NCBI GenBank assembly: GCA_014730235.1
Contig: WJIO01000360.1
Coordinates: forward strand, 1-13,041
Reading direction: 5' to 3'
DNA length: 13,041 bases
Source: Candidatus Poribacteria bacterium
GTDB lineage: Bacteria > Poribacteria > DTPJ01 > WJIO01
Part shown: piece by piece, positions 1 through 6,537 of the stretch
Layout of the letters: each line of letters begins with the position of its first letter
How positions within the stretch are numbered: position 1 is the first letter of the stretch
Program-made: the position numbers and the translations under genes
Notes under the pieces: generated by a model
Databases searched by the model: none
What the model was told of the DNA's origin: nothing
Seen by the model: only the letters and a program-made list of their open reading frames with translations

Positions 1-34
1 TTCAATGTGTTAAAAATAAGAAACTTCTATATGC

Positions 35-103
35 TGTCATTCCTGCGAAACTCTTATTCCTTTTTGCTCAAGCTTTTTCAAAAAGCTTGAAGCAGGAATG
101 ACA
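35..103. repeat. REP/MITE-like inverted repeat
   Basis: Outer 12-bp arms TGTCATTCCTGC (35-46) and GCAGGAATGACA (92-103) are exact reverse complements. Inside lies a second perfect palindrome with 11-bp arms, TCAAGCTTTTT (68-78) and AAAAAGCTTGA (80-90), around a single base at 79. The right half reads as one continuous arm; the left half carries about 20 unpaired bases (47-66) between its two arm segments, so the element folds as a long hairpin with a one-sided bulge. Arms of the 'GTCATTCCNGC' type recur in dispersed intergenic repeats of many Gram-negative genomes, which is the reason for the call. There is no ORF inside and no clear T-run, so I do not call it a terminator. The rest of 1-198 holds nothing else I can support. 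Confidence 0.6.
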
Positions 104-198
104 AGCTGAGAAAATTTTCAAATTATAACCATACTCAAACCGGAAGAGCCAAAGTTTTCACGGACAAGAAATTTATGCTTGGTAAAATCTATTTTTCT

Positions 199-227
199 TT
201 GACATTAATTAGGCTATGTGTTATCCT
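199..227 (+). promoter_or_regulatory. Sigma-70-type promoter for the small Cys protein and rqcH
   Basis: A perfect -35 TTGACA (199-204), a 17-base spacer and a -10 TATCCT (222-227) preceded by TGT form an extended -10 promoter. The predicted start is near 234, giving a leader of about 40 bases before the ATG at 273. The -10 itself is only 4 of 6 to consensus, but the extended TG should compensate. Confidence 0.6.
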
Positions 228-272
228 TTTTAATTGGCTAAAGACATAAACACAAAGAAGGAATGATAATAA

Positions 273-428
273 ATGTTAAAATTTTTACGAGGATTATGGC
301 AGCGAATCATGTTGGCCCATCGGGGGGAGAGCTTCCTGTGTGATTCATGCAAATACGACTGGGGCGATGTCTGCCGAAGGAAAGAAAGGCCAAACGCAGT
401 CACATGCCCTGATTACAAAAGAAAGTAA
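273..428 (+). CDS. Small four-cysteine protein (51 aa), putative metal-binding
   Basis: An ATG at 273 follows a clear Shine-Dalgarno AAGGAA (258-263, 9-base spacer); the frame runs 51 codons to TAA at 426-428. The cysteines follow C23-X2-C26-X7-C34-X10-C45, with the last inside a C-P-D-Y motif and a basic C-terminal tail. The N-terminal 20 residues are basic and hydrophobic without being a convincing signal peptide or membrane span. The four-Cys spacing suggests a small zinc-ribbon-like or other metal site; this is inference. Similar short proteins with a terminal 'RPNA..CPDY' pattern seem familiar to me, but I know no assigned function. It is the first gene after the promoter at 199-227, and its stop lies 6 bases before the rqcH ATG, so the two should be co-transcribed and may be translationally coupled. 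The clean RBS, cysteine pattern and operon position argue for a real gene despite its size. Confidence 0.75.
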   Translation: MLKFLRGLWQRIMLAHRGESFLCDSCKYDWGDVCRRKERPNAVTCPDYKRK

Positions 429-434
429 CCCAAA

Positions 435-2174
435 ATGCCCTTTGACAGTATCACATTATATTCTGTCGTCCAGGAACTCAAAGAAAAAATTCTCAGCGGT
501 AAAATCATAAGTATAATACAATCTTCACCCTTTGATTTTACCATGACAATAGCATCTCACAATGGCAATCATAATCTTCTTATATCCATACATCCCAGCT
601 ACGCCAGAATACACCTGACTCAAACAGACCCAAAGCGTGATAAAAGATGGCACTTCGCAGACTTTCTCCAAAAACACGTACAGGATGGTATAATTGATTC
701 TATTCAACAGGTAGAGTTGGATAGGATCATCAAAATCCGAATAATCCCACAAACAGAGATCATGTATCCTGAACCAAAGCTACTCATTGGCGAATTCATG
801 GGTAAACACAGCAATGCCATACTGGTGGATGAAGACTCCGGTAAAATTCTGGAAAGCCTGAAGCATATTGACGAGACTATGAGCCGATACCGGGAAATAC
901 TGCCCGGGTTGGAATATAAGCCACCCCCACCCTCAGGTCAAAGCATAGATCCTTTTTCAGTTGACAAACAAACCTTTTTATACATCCTTAAAGATGGAAG
1001 CGCCAAACTCCGCAATAAACTTCTAAAAAATTTTAAGGGTATAAGTCCTTCTCTGGCAAAAGAAATAATAGCTCGCAGTCAGGATGAATCACCTGAAGCA
1101 GTATGGAAATCCTTCAATCAGATTATGGCATATATCCAAAAAGGTAAATTCAAACCTACGGTTGTTACCAATCCCCAAAACGACACAGATGTTATGGATG
1201 TCTCAGCGTTAAATCTGCATCAGTTCCCTGAAATGGAAAGCATACATTTTGATTCCACCGGAGAAGCTCTGGATTTTTACTACCATAAATTGTCCTTCAA
1301 AGAGGCAATACAATCGGAAAAATCTGCCATCCTCCAGGCTGTTAAGAAACGCCATGAGATGCTGGCTGATAAACATAAAACACTGAAAGAACAGTTGAAA
1401 AAAGCGAAAAACGCCGAAGAGTTTAAAATCAAAGGGGAATTATTAACCGCAAACCTTTACAAAGTTGAGCGAGGACAAAAAGAGGTAACCGTACAGAATT
1501 TCTACGATCCCGAAGGAAAAGAGGTGGTAATCCAGCTTGATGAAAAAATCAGCCCCTCCGATAACGCCCAGCAGCTTTTCGAACAATACAAAAAGGCCAA
1601 GCGCAGTAAAAGCAAGCTGGAAAGCCTGATTAACAAAAACAAAACCGAAATCAGGTATATATCCCGGGCTCAGGAAGCCGTAGAACAGACAGAGGATATG
1701 GAAACCCTGGAAAAAATCCGTAATGGACTGGCAAAAGAAGGCATAATCAGAAAAAAAGATGATACTAAAAAGAAATCAAAACAGGAAAAAGCACCCCTTT
1801 TCCGCCAGTTTAAATCATCCCAGGGCTTCCAGATATATGTAGGAAGAAACGACCGGGAAAATGACCTTATAGTAAAGGGAGAAAGCACAAAACACGACAT
1901 GTGGCTTCACGCAAAGCAGATCGAAGGCTCTCATGTGCTGATCAAAAACCCCGAAAAAAAAGGTGATATCCCCGAAAGAACTCTACTGGAAGCCGCCATA
2001 ATAGCCGCCCAATTCAGCAAAGCCAAACATTCAACTGTTGTACCTGTGGACTACACATGGGTAAAATACGTCAATAAACCCCGGGGAGCAAAACCCGGCT
2101 TCGTTACCTACACCCACGAAAAAACCCTCTTTGTATCACCGGCGGATTTTAATAAGCTGTTTCAATCAGAATAA
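435..2174 (+). CDS. rqcH: RqcH/NFACT ribosome quality-control protein (FbpA/Tae2 family)
   Basis: A 579-residue bacterial NFACT protein, the usual length for RqcH. In this family the protein binds stalled 50S subunits carrying peptidyl-tRNA and, with tRNA-Ala, adds C-terminal alanine tails that mark the chain for degradation; older annotations call it fibronectin-binding protein A. Visible order: NFACT-N (about 1-175), with the family's D96-R97 pair (equivalent to the functional DR motif near residue 97 of Bacillus subtilis RqcH) and the GEFMGKHSNAILVD motif (119-132); a helix-hairpin-helix segment (190-215); a charged coiled coil (about 290-450); and NFACT-R (about 459-565), with DMWLHAK (488-494) and the KPRGAKPG loop. 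No eukaryotic-type NFACT-C domain is present. The RBS is weak (purine-rich AAAGAAAG overlapping the previous stop), so coupling to the small Cys gene 6 bases upstream is likely. It converges on the LamG gene with only 16 bases between the stops. Confidence 0.95.
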   Translation: MPFDSITLYSVVQELKEKILSGKIISIIQSSPFDFTMTIASHNGNHNLLISIHPSYARIHLTQTDPKRDKRWHFADFLQKHVQDGIIDSIQQVELDRIIKIRIIPQTEIMYPEPKLLIGEFMGKHSNAILVDEDSGKILESLKHIDETMSRYREILPGLEYKPPPPSGQSIDPFSVDKQTFLYILKDGSAKLRNKLLKNFKGISPSLAKEIIARSQDESPEAVWKSFNQIMAYIQKGKFKPTVVTNPQNDTDVMDVSALNLHQFPEMESIHFDSTGEALDFYYHKLSFKEAIQSEKSAILQAVKKRHEMLADKHKTLKEQLKKAKNAEEFKIKGELLTANLYKVERGQKEVTVQNFYDPEGKEVVIQLDEKISPSDNAQQLFEQYKKAKRSKSKLESLINKNKTEIRYISRAQEAVEQTEDMETLEKIRNGLAKEGIIRKKDDTKKKSKQEKAPLFRQFKSSQGFQIYVGRNDRENDLIVKGESTKHDMWLHAKQIEGSHVLIKNPEKKGDIPERTLLEAAIIAAQFSKAKHSTVVPVDYTWVKYVNKPRGAKPGFVTYTHEKTLFVSPADFNKLFQSE

Positions 2175-2190
2175 AAGCTATAGATAGCCA

Positions 2191-2964
2191 TCAATCCCTT
2201 TTCAGCTTACCCCAGGTAGTTGTCAATTTACCGTCTCTGTAGGCAACAGACAGACTGGACAACATACCTTCTACAATCTCATCTTGAGTTCTTACAACGC
2301 TTGATATCTCCACCTCATCAATAATACCATGAAACAATTCCTCCACAACTCCACCACCCGGCTCATCCTTGCCGCCAATAACAAGTCGGAATGTAGAGGG
2401 ATCAACACTTTCGGCAACACTACCTTCAGCATCTACCTCACCGTCAACGTAAATTACGCAATTCTTACTCCCATCTTCAAATGTTATAGCAGTATGATGC
2501 CACTCACCGACATGATCCATAAAATTATACTTCGATCTCAAAGCAGCGCCCCATATTCCATACCATAACAAGCCGGTATTCTCCACGTTCCACTGAAACT
2601 CATTCATCTTAAACACTATGCCAGCCGCATTGCTTCCCGTCCAGCCACCGGGATTTGAAAGAACTTTAATCCAGGCAGCTACGGTCTGATCTGTTGTGTG
2701 GAGCGTTTCAGCTTCCGGCACTTCAACAAAAGATGTCTCTCCGTTAAATTCCAATGCGTTTTCATATTTGCCGTTGACCCAAACAGCGTCAATAATAGTA
2801 CCATGATGACCGTTTTCCGAATGATCTGTCAGCGTATCTCCCTCACCTTCATCAAAGCTCCAGTAAGCTATAGTGTTTTCATCCAATATTGCACCGAAAG
2901 AAAATGCAGAAAATCCCACTAGCAAAACAGTTACAAAGATAAACAATAAATAAGAATATTTCAT
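2191..2964 (-). CDS. Secreted LamG/concanavalin A-like domain protein
   Basis: A 257-residue exported protein. Residues 1-25 form a signal peptide (K3, hydrophobic core, likely cleavage after the SFGA stretch). The rest is one LamG-type jelly roll (Laminin_G_3 class): IAYWSFDEGEGD (32-43), DHSENGHHGTI (47-57), ALEFNG (70-75), WHHTAITFEDG (155-165), IYVDG (171-175) and the closing strand GIIDEVEIS (213-221). Such domains bind carbohydrates or proteins, or serve as passive modules; no catalytic domain is present, so the ligand is unknown. After the domain comes an approximately 20-residue tail with KLTTTWGKLK (246-255); similar '(K)LATTWG' tails are familiar to me from Poribacteria LamG proteins and may be a lineage-specific sorting or anchoring tail (inference). 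The ATG at 2964 has a strong SD, GGAGG (2975-2979), 10 bases upstream. It appears monocistronic, with its own promoter and a possible operator just upstream. Confidence 0.9.
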   Translation of the reverse strand: MKYSYLLFIFVTVLLVGFSAFSFGAILDENTIAYWSFDEGEGDTLTDHSENGHHGTIIDAVWVNGKYENALEFNGETSFVEVPEAETLHTTDQTVAAWIKVLSNPGGWTGSNAAGIVFKMNEFQWNVENTGLLWYGIWGAALRSKYNFMDHVGEWHHTAITFEDGSKNCVIYVDGEVDAEGSVAESVDPSTFRLVIGGKDEPGGGVVEELFHGIIDEVEISSVVRTQDEIVEGMLSSLSVAYRDGKLTTTWGKLKRD

Positions 2965-3033
2965 AATCCCAATACCTCCCCGGTTACATTAATTGCTACC
3001 AATAAATTTACATACCGGTAAATCGCAGGATAC

Positions 3034-3051
3034 TGTATTTTATAAAATACA
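3034..3051. promoter_or_regulatory. 18-bp perfect palindrome over the LamG -10 (putative operator)
   Basis: TGTATTTTATAAAATACA is its own reverse complement over all 18 bases; symmetry breaks one base outside (C at 3033, T at 3052). It covers the whole -10 hexamer and 9 bases of the spacer, the position expected for a repressor site. TGTA...TACA outer triplets are typical of several dimeric regulators. No regulator gene is in the window, so identity is unknown. An AT-rich palindrome could also be incidental to promoter composition. Confidence 0.45.
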
Positions 3052-3065
3052 TGCCAGTGAGTCAA
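3037..3065 (-). promoter_or_regulatory. Near-consensus sigma-70 promoter of the LamG gene
   Basis: Reading the minus strand: -35 TTGACT (3065-3060, 5 of 6), exactly 17 bases, then -10 TAAAAT (3042-3037, 5 of 6). The predicted start is near 3030, giving a leader of about 65 bases with the SD GGAGG at 2979-2975. This is the best promoter on the minus strand of the window. Confidence 0.7.
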
Positions 3066-3104
3066 CAAAAATCTTCTTAAAATTATATATTTATCATTTA
3101 GCGA

Positions 3105-3494
3105 TTAAACCACTCCTCTGTGGTTATCCCAATCACTCCCTGCAACTAAACCCCATGCAATTATATAATCAATACCCTTTGCATATCCATCCAGATCAAC
3201 CCCACCGAGATTTCCTTCAATTGTCGCATTATTAGGTCTGCGAAAATCCGATTTAAAATATGTGGGAAAGTATGTAGTAGTATTTTGTAAAGTAAATTCT
3301 TTTAATTGGAGAAAAGTCGCGATACGCCAGCCGCTACCAGCCCTGTCAAAGGCCAAAGGCATAATGACTTTATTATTTTCGATTAAGTCAAACCCTGACG
3401 TATAAACCTTCACTTCATCCGAAAGCTTTTTAATATAATAGCAGGCATGGACAATATAAAAACAGGATGTTAAAGCCAGGGAATGATAATCTAC
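3105..3494 (-). pseudogene. Truncated duplicate of the C-terminal part of the GT-C-like protein
   Basis: Codons from 3494 to the TAA at 3107-3105 encode a decayed copy of roughly residues 358-488 of the intact protein at 3534-5081. Matching landmarks: a last membrane helix with YIVHACYY (copy: YVVHMSYY), VYTSG (VYNSG), GWRI (SWRI), TYFPTYFKSDFRRP (DYFPTIFKPDFHRP), and IDYIIAWGLVAGSD (IDYVLTWAMVPGSD). It lacks the whole N-terminal membrane region and an internal segment of about 12 residues (the GYYGYKRG loop). No good start or RBS is seen: homology begins right after an in-frame TAA (3497-3495), only about 40 bases past the intact gene's stop. In-frame codons after the TAA (about 3104-3069, ending ILRRF) resemble the paralog's terminal KIFRR, suggesting the stop is a later mutation. 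A tandem duplication followed by deletion is the simplest reading; expression as a small soluble domain cannot be excluded (GTG at 3413). Confidence 0.7.
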
Positions 3495-3533
3495 TTATCA
3501 GCCAGCAAACTGTATTTTATTTCATTAATGAAT

Positions 3534-5081
3534 TTAGCCATCGTTTTTCCTTCTGAAAATCTTCAACTTGCCGTTTTGCTTAACCAATTCATAGAGTTCC
3601 ATCACCCGCTTTTCGATATCACTCCCGGGAACCATAGCCCATGTAAGAACATAATCTATATTATCCTTATAGACATTCAGATTTATATTGGCCTGGCCTG
3701 TATGAACTTCAGAGATCGTGGGTCTGTGGAAGTCGGGCTTAAATATTGTAGGAAAATAGTCGGTGCCGCCTGCCTCATAATTAATCAAATTTATACATCC
3801 TCGCTTATATCCATAATATCCTGGAGTATGTGTAAAAACACCGATCCGCCAGCTTTTACCGATATAATCAAAACACAAAGGTAGCAGAACAGTATTTCTC
3901 TCCACAGAATCACAACCGGAATTATATACCTCTATTTCCTCATTTATTATTTTATGGTAATAACTCATGTGGACAACATAAATAACAGCCAGAGAAATAA
4001 TAACTCCTACTAAAATCCACCTTAAAAACTTGGGCATATTCCAGCTAAACCAAGGGATAATTATCATAAAGGGAAACATAGCCAGTCTTGTCTTAATAAA
4101 TCCCCCACCGGACATGCCATCAGGAGCTTTAATGTATATAACAAAAAACACCCCGCAAAGTATAAAAATCAGATCTTTTCTGGATATTCGCAAACCTAGC
4201 CGCCAGTTTTCCTTCAACACATGATCCCGCACCAGAGAATAAAGTAAAAGGACAAGGAAAATCACATTTGTTATCTTGCCTAATATAATCTGGCTTTCGC
4301 TGTGAAAGGCCAGGGATTCGTTGCGGGTAAAATATTCCCACAATCGGCTTAATGTCCAGGCCCCGGGCACAGGTGGGGTATCTCTGGTAAGAACGTAGTA
4401 TAAAGTCAGACCACCCGACGGAATCATACAGACAAGACTAAAAAGCGATTGTTTCCACTTGGAGGGCCTGAAAAAAACAACTGCGCCAACTCCAATGCAA
4501 AAAGCCGCCATTACCAGGGGAAGGGGATGGCAAAAATACAATATCAAAAACAAAATACCAAGCACAACCGCATTTTTTACTCCAAAATCATCAAACCGCC
4601 GCCACCAGTACCCCAGCACCAGCATAAACATACCAAATCCCAGGGAAAAATTGTAAAACCCCATCAAAGATATATAATTATAAATAAAGAAAAAAGCCAG
4701 AAAAGCCAGAGGTATTCTTCCTTTACCTACACTGTTCACAAAATAGAGGGCGGAAAAGGCCATAAGTATAACATATCCCGTTAGTAAAAGCTTTTCCGAT
4801 ACCAACGGCGGAACAACATACATCATCAGCATCATAAAAACATGTGACGCCCAATTAGGTACTGGGGCTTTTCTTATATCATAATACTTGCTGAATTCGT
4901 ATTCGGGATTATTATAATTCTTGAGAATAAATGAGTTATATATATGGCTGGGCCCATCCTGGGATGGAAAATATTTAAATATCCATATAGGAAGTATATA
5001 AATCAATACCAGAATCAAAAATGCAATAATCCAGGTATCTCTAAATAAAGCCCTGGATGGAAGAAAATGTTTTATTTTCAT
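3534..5081 (-). CDS. Polytopic membrane protein, GT-C-like (function unproven)
   Basis: A 515-residue protein with about 9-10 hydrophobic segments (18-37, 78-93, 96-115, 123-140, 143-160, 171-185, 188-204, 213-231, 268-284, 303-317, 332-347, 353-371) followed by a soluble C-terminal domain of about 140 residues (375-515). The first outer loop after TM1 carries the acidic motif FPSQDGPSH (38-46). An Asp in this position is the usual catalytic or metal site of GT-C glycosyltransferases that use polyprenyl-phosphate sugars, so a role in envelope glycan or glycoprotein synthesis is plausible, but no diagnostic motif proves it. I chose ATG 5081: the longer TTG frame from 5108 would start inside the terminator stem at 5100-5126. 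The chosen ATG lacks a visible Shine-Dalgarno and lies only 19 bases after the terminator stem, so how this gene is transcribed and translated is not obvious. A truncated copy of its C-terminal domain follows about 40 bases downstream. Confidence 0.75.
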   Translation of the reverse strand: MKIKHFLPSRALFRDTWIIAFLILVLIYILPIWIFKYFPSQDGPSHIYNSFILKNYNNPEYEFSKYYDIRKAPVPNWASHVFMMLMMYVVPPLVSEKLLLTGYVILMAFSALYFVNSVGKGRIPLAFLAFFFIYNYISLMGFYNFSLGFGMFMLVLGYWWRRFDDFGVKNAVVLGILFLILYFCHPLPLVMAAFCIGVGAVVFFRPSKWKQSLFSLVCMIPSGGLTLYYVLTRDTPPVPGAWTLSRLWEYFTRNESLAFHSESQIILGKITNVIFLVLLLYSLVRDHVLKENWRLGLRISRKDLIFILCGVFFVIYIKAPDGMSGGGFIKTRLAMFPFMIIIPWFSWNMPKFLRWILVGVIISLAVIYVVHMSYYHKIINEEIEVYNSGCDSVERNTVLLPLCFDYIGKSWRIGVFTHTPGYYGYKRGCINLINYEAGGTDYFPTIFKPDFHRPTISEVHTGQANINLNVYKDNIDYVLTWAMVPGSDIEKRVMELYELVKQNGKLKIFRRKNDG

Positions 5082-5099
5082 AGCATTGATCAAATAAAA

Positions 5100-5126
5100 A
5101 AGGCACAAGCAAATACCTTGTGCCTT
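5100..5126 (-). terminator. Intrinsic terminator after the ABC ATPase gene
   Basis: Perfect 10-bp stem AAGGCACAAG (5100-5109) / CTTGTGCCTT (5117-5126) with a 7-base loop. On the minus strand it is followed at once by TTTTTTATTT, a good U-tract. It sits 24 bases past the ATPase stop and just upstream of the next gene's ATG. Confidence 0.88.
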
Positions 5127-5150
5127 AAGAAATATTAAACCAAAATGGTA

Positions 5151-5960
5151 TTATGCCTCTTCGCCTTCCAGAATACCCACGGCCAGGTCCATATCGCTTC
5201 GAGCCACGATCCTGTCCACCCTTCCGTCTCGAATCCAGAATATGCGGTCAGAAACGTCAAGCATTTTTAGGTCGTGAGTAGCAGAGATAATTGTAACGCC
5301 GTTTTCCTTGTTCAACCTTTTGAGAAGGCTGATAATCTCTCTACCCGTATTAAGGTCAAGGTTTCCCGTAGGCTCATCGGCCAGCACAATCGCAGGATCA
5401 TTGGCCAATGCCCGGGCAATGGCCACACGCTGCTGCTGACCACCCGAAAGTTCAAGCGGTTTATGCTGAATTCGGTCTCCAAGTCCCACCATAGTAAGAA
5501 GGTCAACGGCCTTTTCGATACTCTCTTCCGAGGTAACTCCGGCAAAGATCATAGGAAGTGTAACGTTTTCCAGAGCCGTCATAACTGAAATAAGGTTGAA
5601 CGACTGGAAGATATATCCTATTTTACGGCATCTCAACCATGCCAGTTCATAGGCGTCCAACTGGGCAATATCCACCTCATCAATATAAACGCGACCGTCA
5701 GTAGGCTTATCAAGGCCTCCAATCATGTTAAAAAGTGTGCTTTTACCCGAACCTGAGGGACCCATGATGGAAATATATTCCCCACGTTTAACTTCCAGGT
5801 TAATACCTCTAAGAGCTTCTACTATAACGCTGCCCATTTCATATCTTTTAATAACGTTCCTGACTCTAACGGTATTCTCTTCAGTACCTTTAATCTCGCC
5901 GCTGGTATCGTCGGCTACAGTATCTTTATTTTCTTCTTTTAATACTTCTTCCTCTGGCAT
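5151..5960 (-). CDS. ABC transporter ATP-binding protein, LolD/MacB (FtsE-like) type
   Basis: A 269-residue nucleotide-binding subunit of the family that drives FtsX-fold permeases (LolCDE, MacB, FtsEX): ATP hydrolysis in the cytoplasm moves a periplasmic stalk instead of powering a channel. All motifs are intact: Walker A GPSGSGKST (67-75), Q-loop Q119 in YIFQSFNL, signature LSGGQQQR (171-178), Walker B plus catalytic Glu in IVLADEPTG (191-199), D-loop NLD (200-202) and switch H229 in SATHD. The N-terminal 30 residues are a highly acidic extension not needed for the fold. SD GGAG (5974-5971) lies 10 bases before the ATG. It is third in line after the two-repeat protein and PqqD-like genes (133-base gap) and is closed by the terminator at 5100-5126. 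It has no membrane partner of its own unit; the FtsX permease at 9884-13041 is the natural candidate (inference). Confidence 0.93.
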   Translation of the reverse strand: MPEEEVLKEENKDTVADDTSGEIKGTEENTVRVRNVIKRYEMGSVIVEALRGINLEVKRGEYISIMGPSGSGKSTLFNMIGGLDKPTDGRVYIDEVDIAQLDAYELAWLRCRKIGYIFQSFNLISVMTALENVTLPMIFAGVTSEESIEKAVDLLTMVGLGDRIQHKPLELSGGQQQRVAIARALANDPAIVLADEPTGNLDLNTGREIISLLKRLNKENGVTIISATHDLKMLDVSDRIFWIRDGRVDRIVARSDMDLAVGILEGEEA

Positions 5961-5995
5961 CCTTTAATCACTCCATTATATATAGTTTTATATCA

Positions 5996-6024
5996 ATTAA
6001 GCTCTCTCCTTTAAGCAATTTCAA
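5996..6024 (-). promoter_or_regulatory. Weak candidate promoter before the ABC ATPase gene
   Basis: Minus strand: -35 TTGAAA (6024-6019, 5 of 6), 17 bases, -10 CTTAAT (6001-5996, 4 of 6), leading to a start about 30 bases before the ATG. The 133-base gap to the PqqD-like gene makes an internal promoter possible, but readthrough from upstream is equally likely; no strong terminator is visible in the gap. Confidence 0.3.
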
Positions 6025-6093
6025 GAAAATCTATTCAACCCTTCACTTAATAGGCAAAGCTTTTCCCCCTTAATAAGTGGATCAGAGGGATTA

Positions 6094-6537
6094 TTAACTT
6101 ATTGCTTCTATTTCTTTATCAATCTCCTCTTTGGCATCTTTAGGTACAGCAAAACCCACCATACCCCGCTTGCCTAATTTCCGAAAATATGCCATCAGAG
6201 ACATCTCCGCCTCTTTACGGGTAAGTTTGTATTTATTGCACAATGTTCTTACGATAGTATCTATGGAATTATGACCATCGCACATAGTCCATACAAAAGA
6301 ACCGACTTCATCCAGAGCAACAACCCTGGATTTTGGTAGCATAAAAATTTTGGTAATAATTTTAATCCATAAGCTATCCTTTTGAGGAACTACAAGAGAA
6401 ACTTCGCCTTTTTCGTTTTTATCCCATTTTATAAGGCTGTTCCTGACAGGATAAGACTTTAAAACATCGCTTTTGGTGAACTTAAGTCCACCCTTTTTCA
6501 TTTTTCTTCTAATAAGGAATCTACTTATCGGGTTCAT
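6094..6537 (-). CDS. PqqD-superfamily (RRE-fold) protein
   Basis: A 147-residue protein with a PqqD-type winged-helix domain at about 30-128: the core LDEVGSFVWTMCDG (75-88), then the usual helix with SIDTIVRTLCNKYKL (91-105) and a closing helix ending in KRGMVGF (123-129). PqqD domains bind leader peptides in RiPP pathways (RiPP recognition element) and also occur as stand-alone proteins of unknown role. It differs from classical PqqD (about 90 residues) by a basic N-terminal arm (1-29), an insertion after RNSLIKWDK with a beta strand (EVSLVV), and an acidic C-terminal tail. No radical-SAM enzyme, precursor peptide or pqq gene is in the window, so PQQ synthesis is not supported. Its ATG overlaps the stop of the preceding gene by 4 bases (ATGA at 6537-6534), so the two products are almost certainly made together. 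Family confident, function unknown. Confidence 0.82.
   Translation of the reverse strand: MNPISRFLIRRKMKKGGLKFTKSDVLKSYPVRNSLIKWDKNEKGEVSLVVPQKDSLWIKIITKIFMLPKSRVVALDEVGSFVWTMCDGHNSIDTIVRTLCNKYKLTRKEAEMSLMAYFRKLGKRGMVGFAVPKDAKEEIDKEIEAIS

Noticed and set aside
1-198. A gene end or RNA gene at the left edge.
   Set aside because: Stops are frequent in all frames, and no tRNA cloverleaf or known ncRNA pattern was seen; only the inverted repeat at 35-103 is supported.
2177-2188. GCTATAGATAGC followed on the minus strand by TTTTATT, as a terminator for the LamG gene.
   Set aside because: Only a 4-bp stem with a 4-base loop can form, so it is too weak. The convergent rqcH and LamG genes have no clear terminator between them.
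5082-5108. TTG start at 5108 for the GT-C-like protein (524 aa).
   Set aside because: The added nine codons are the terminator stem and U-tract; the ATG at 5081 begins the first residues that look like protein (basic stretch, then TM1).
6049-6083. Inverted repeat CACTTA...TAAGTG between the PqqD-like gene and the ATPase gene, as a terminator.
   Set aside because: Only 6 bp of stem with a long loop and no T-run; it does not separate the two genes convincingly.
6094-6537. PQQ biosynthesis (pqqD) assignment.
   Set aside because: No pqqA, pqqC or pqqE gene nearby, and the protein is longer than classical PqqD with an extra N-terminal arm and insertion; only the superfamily is supported.
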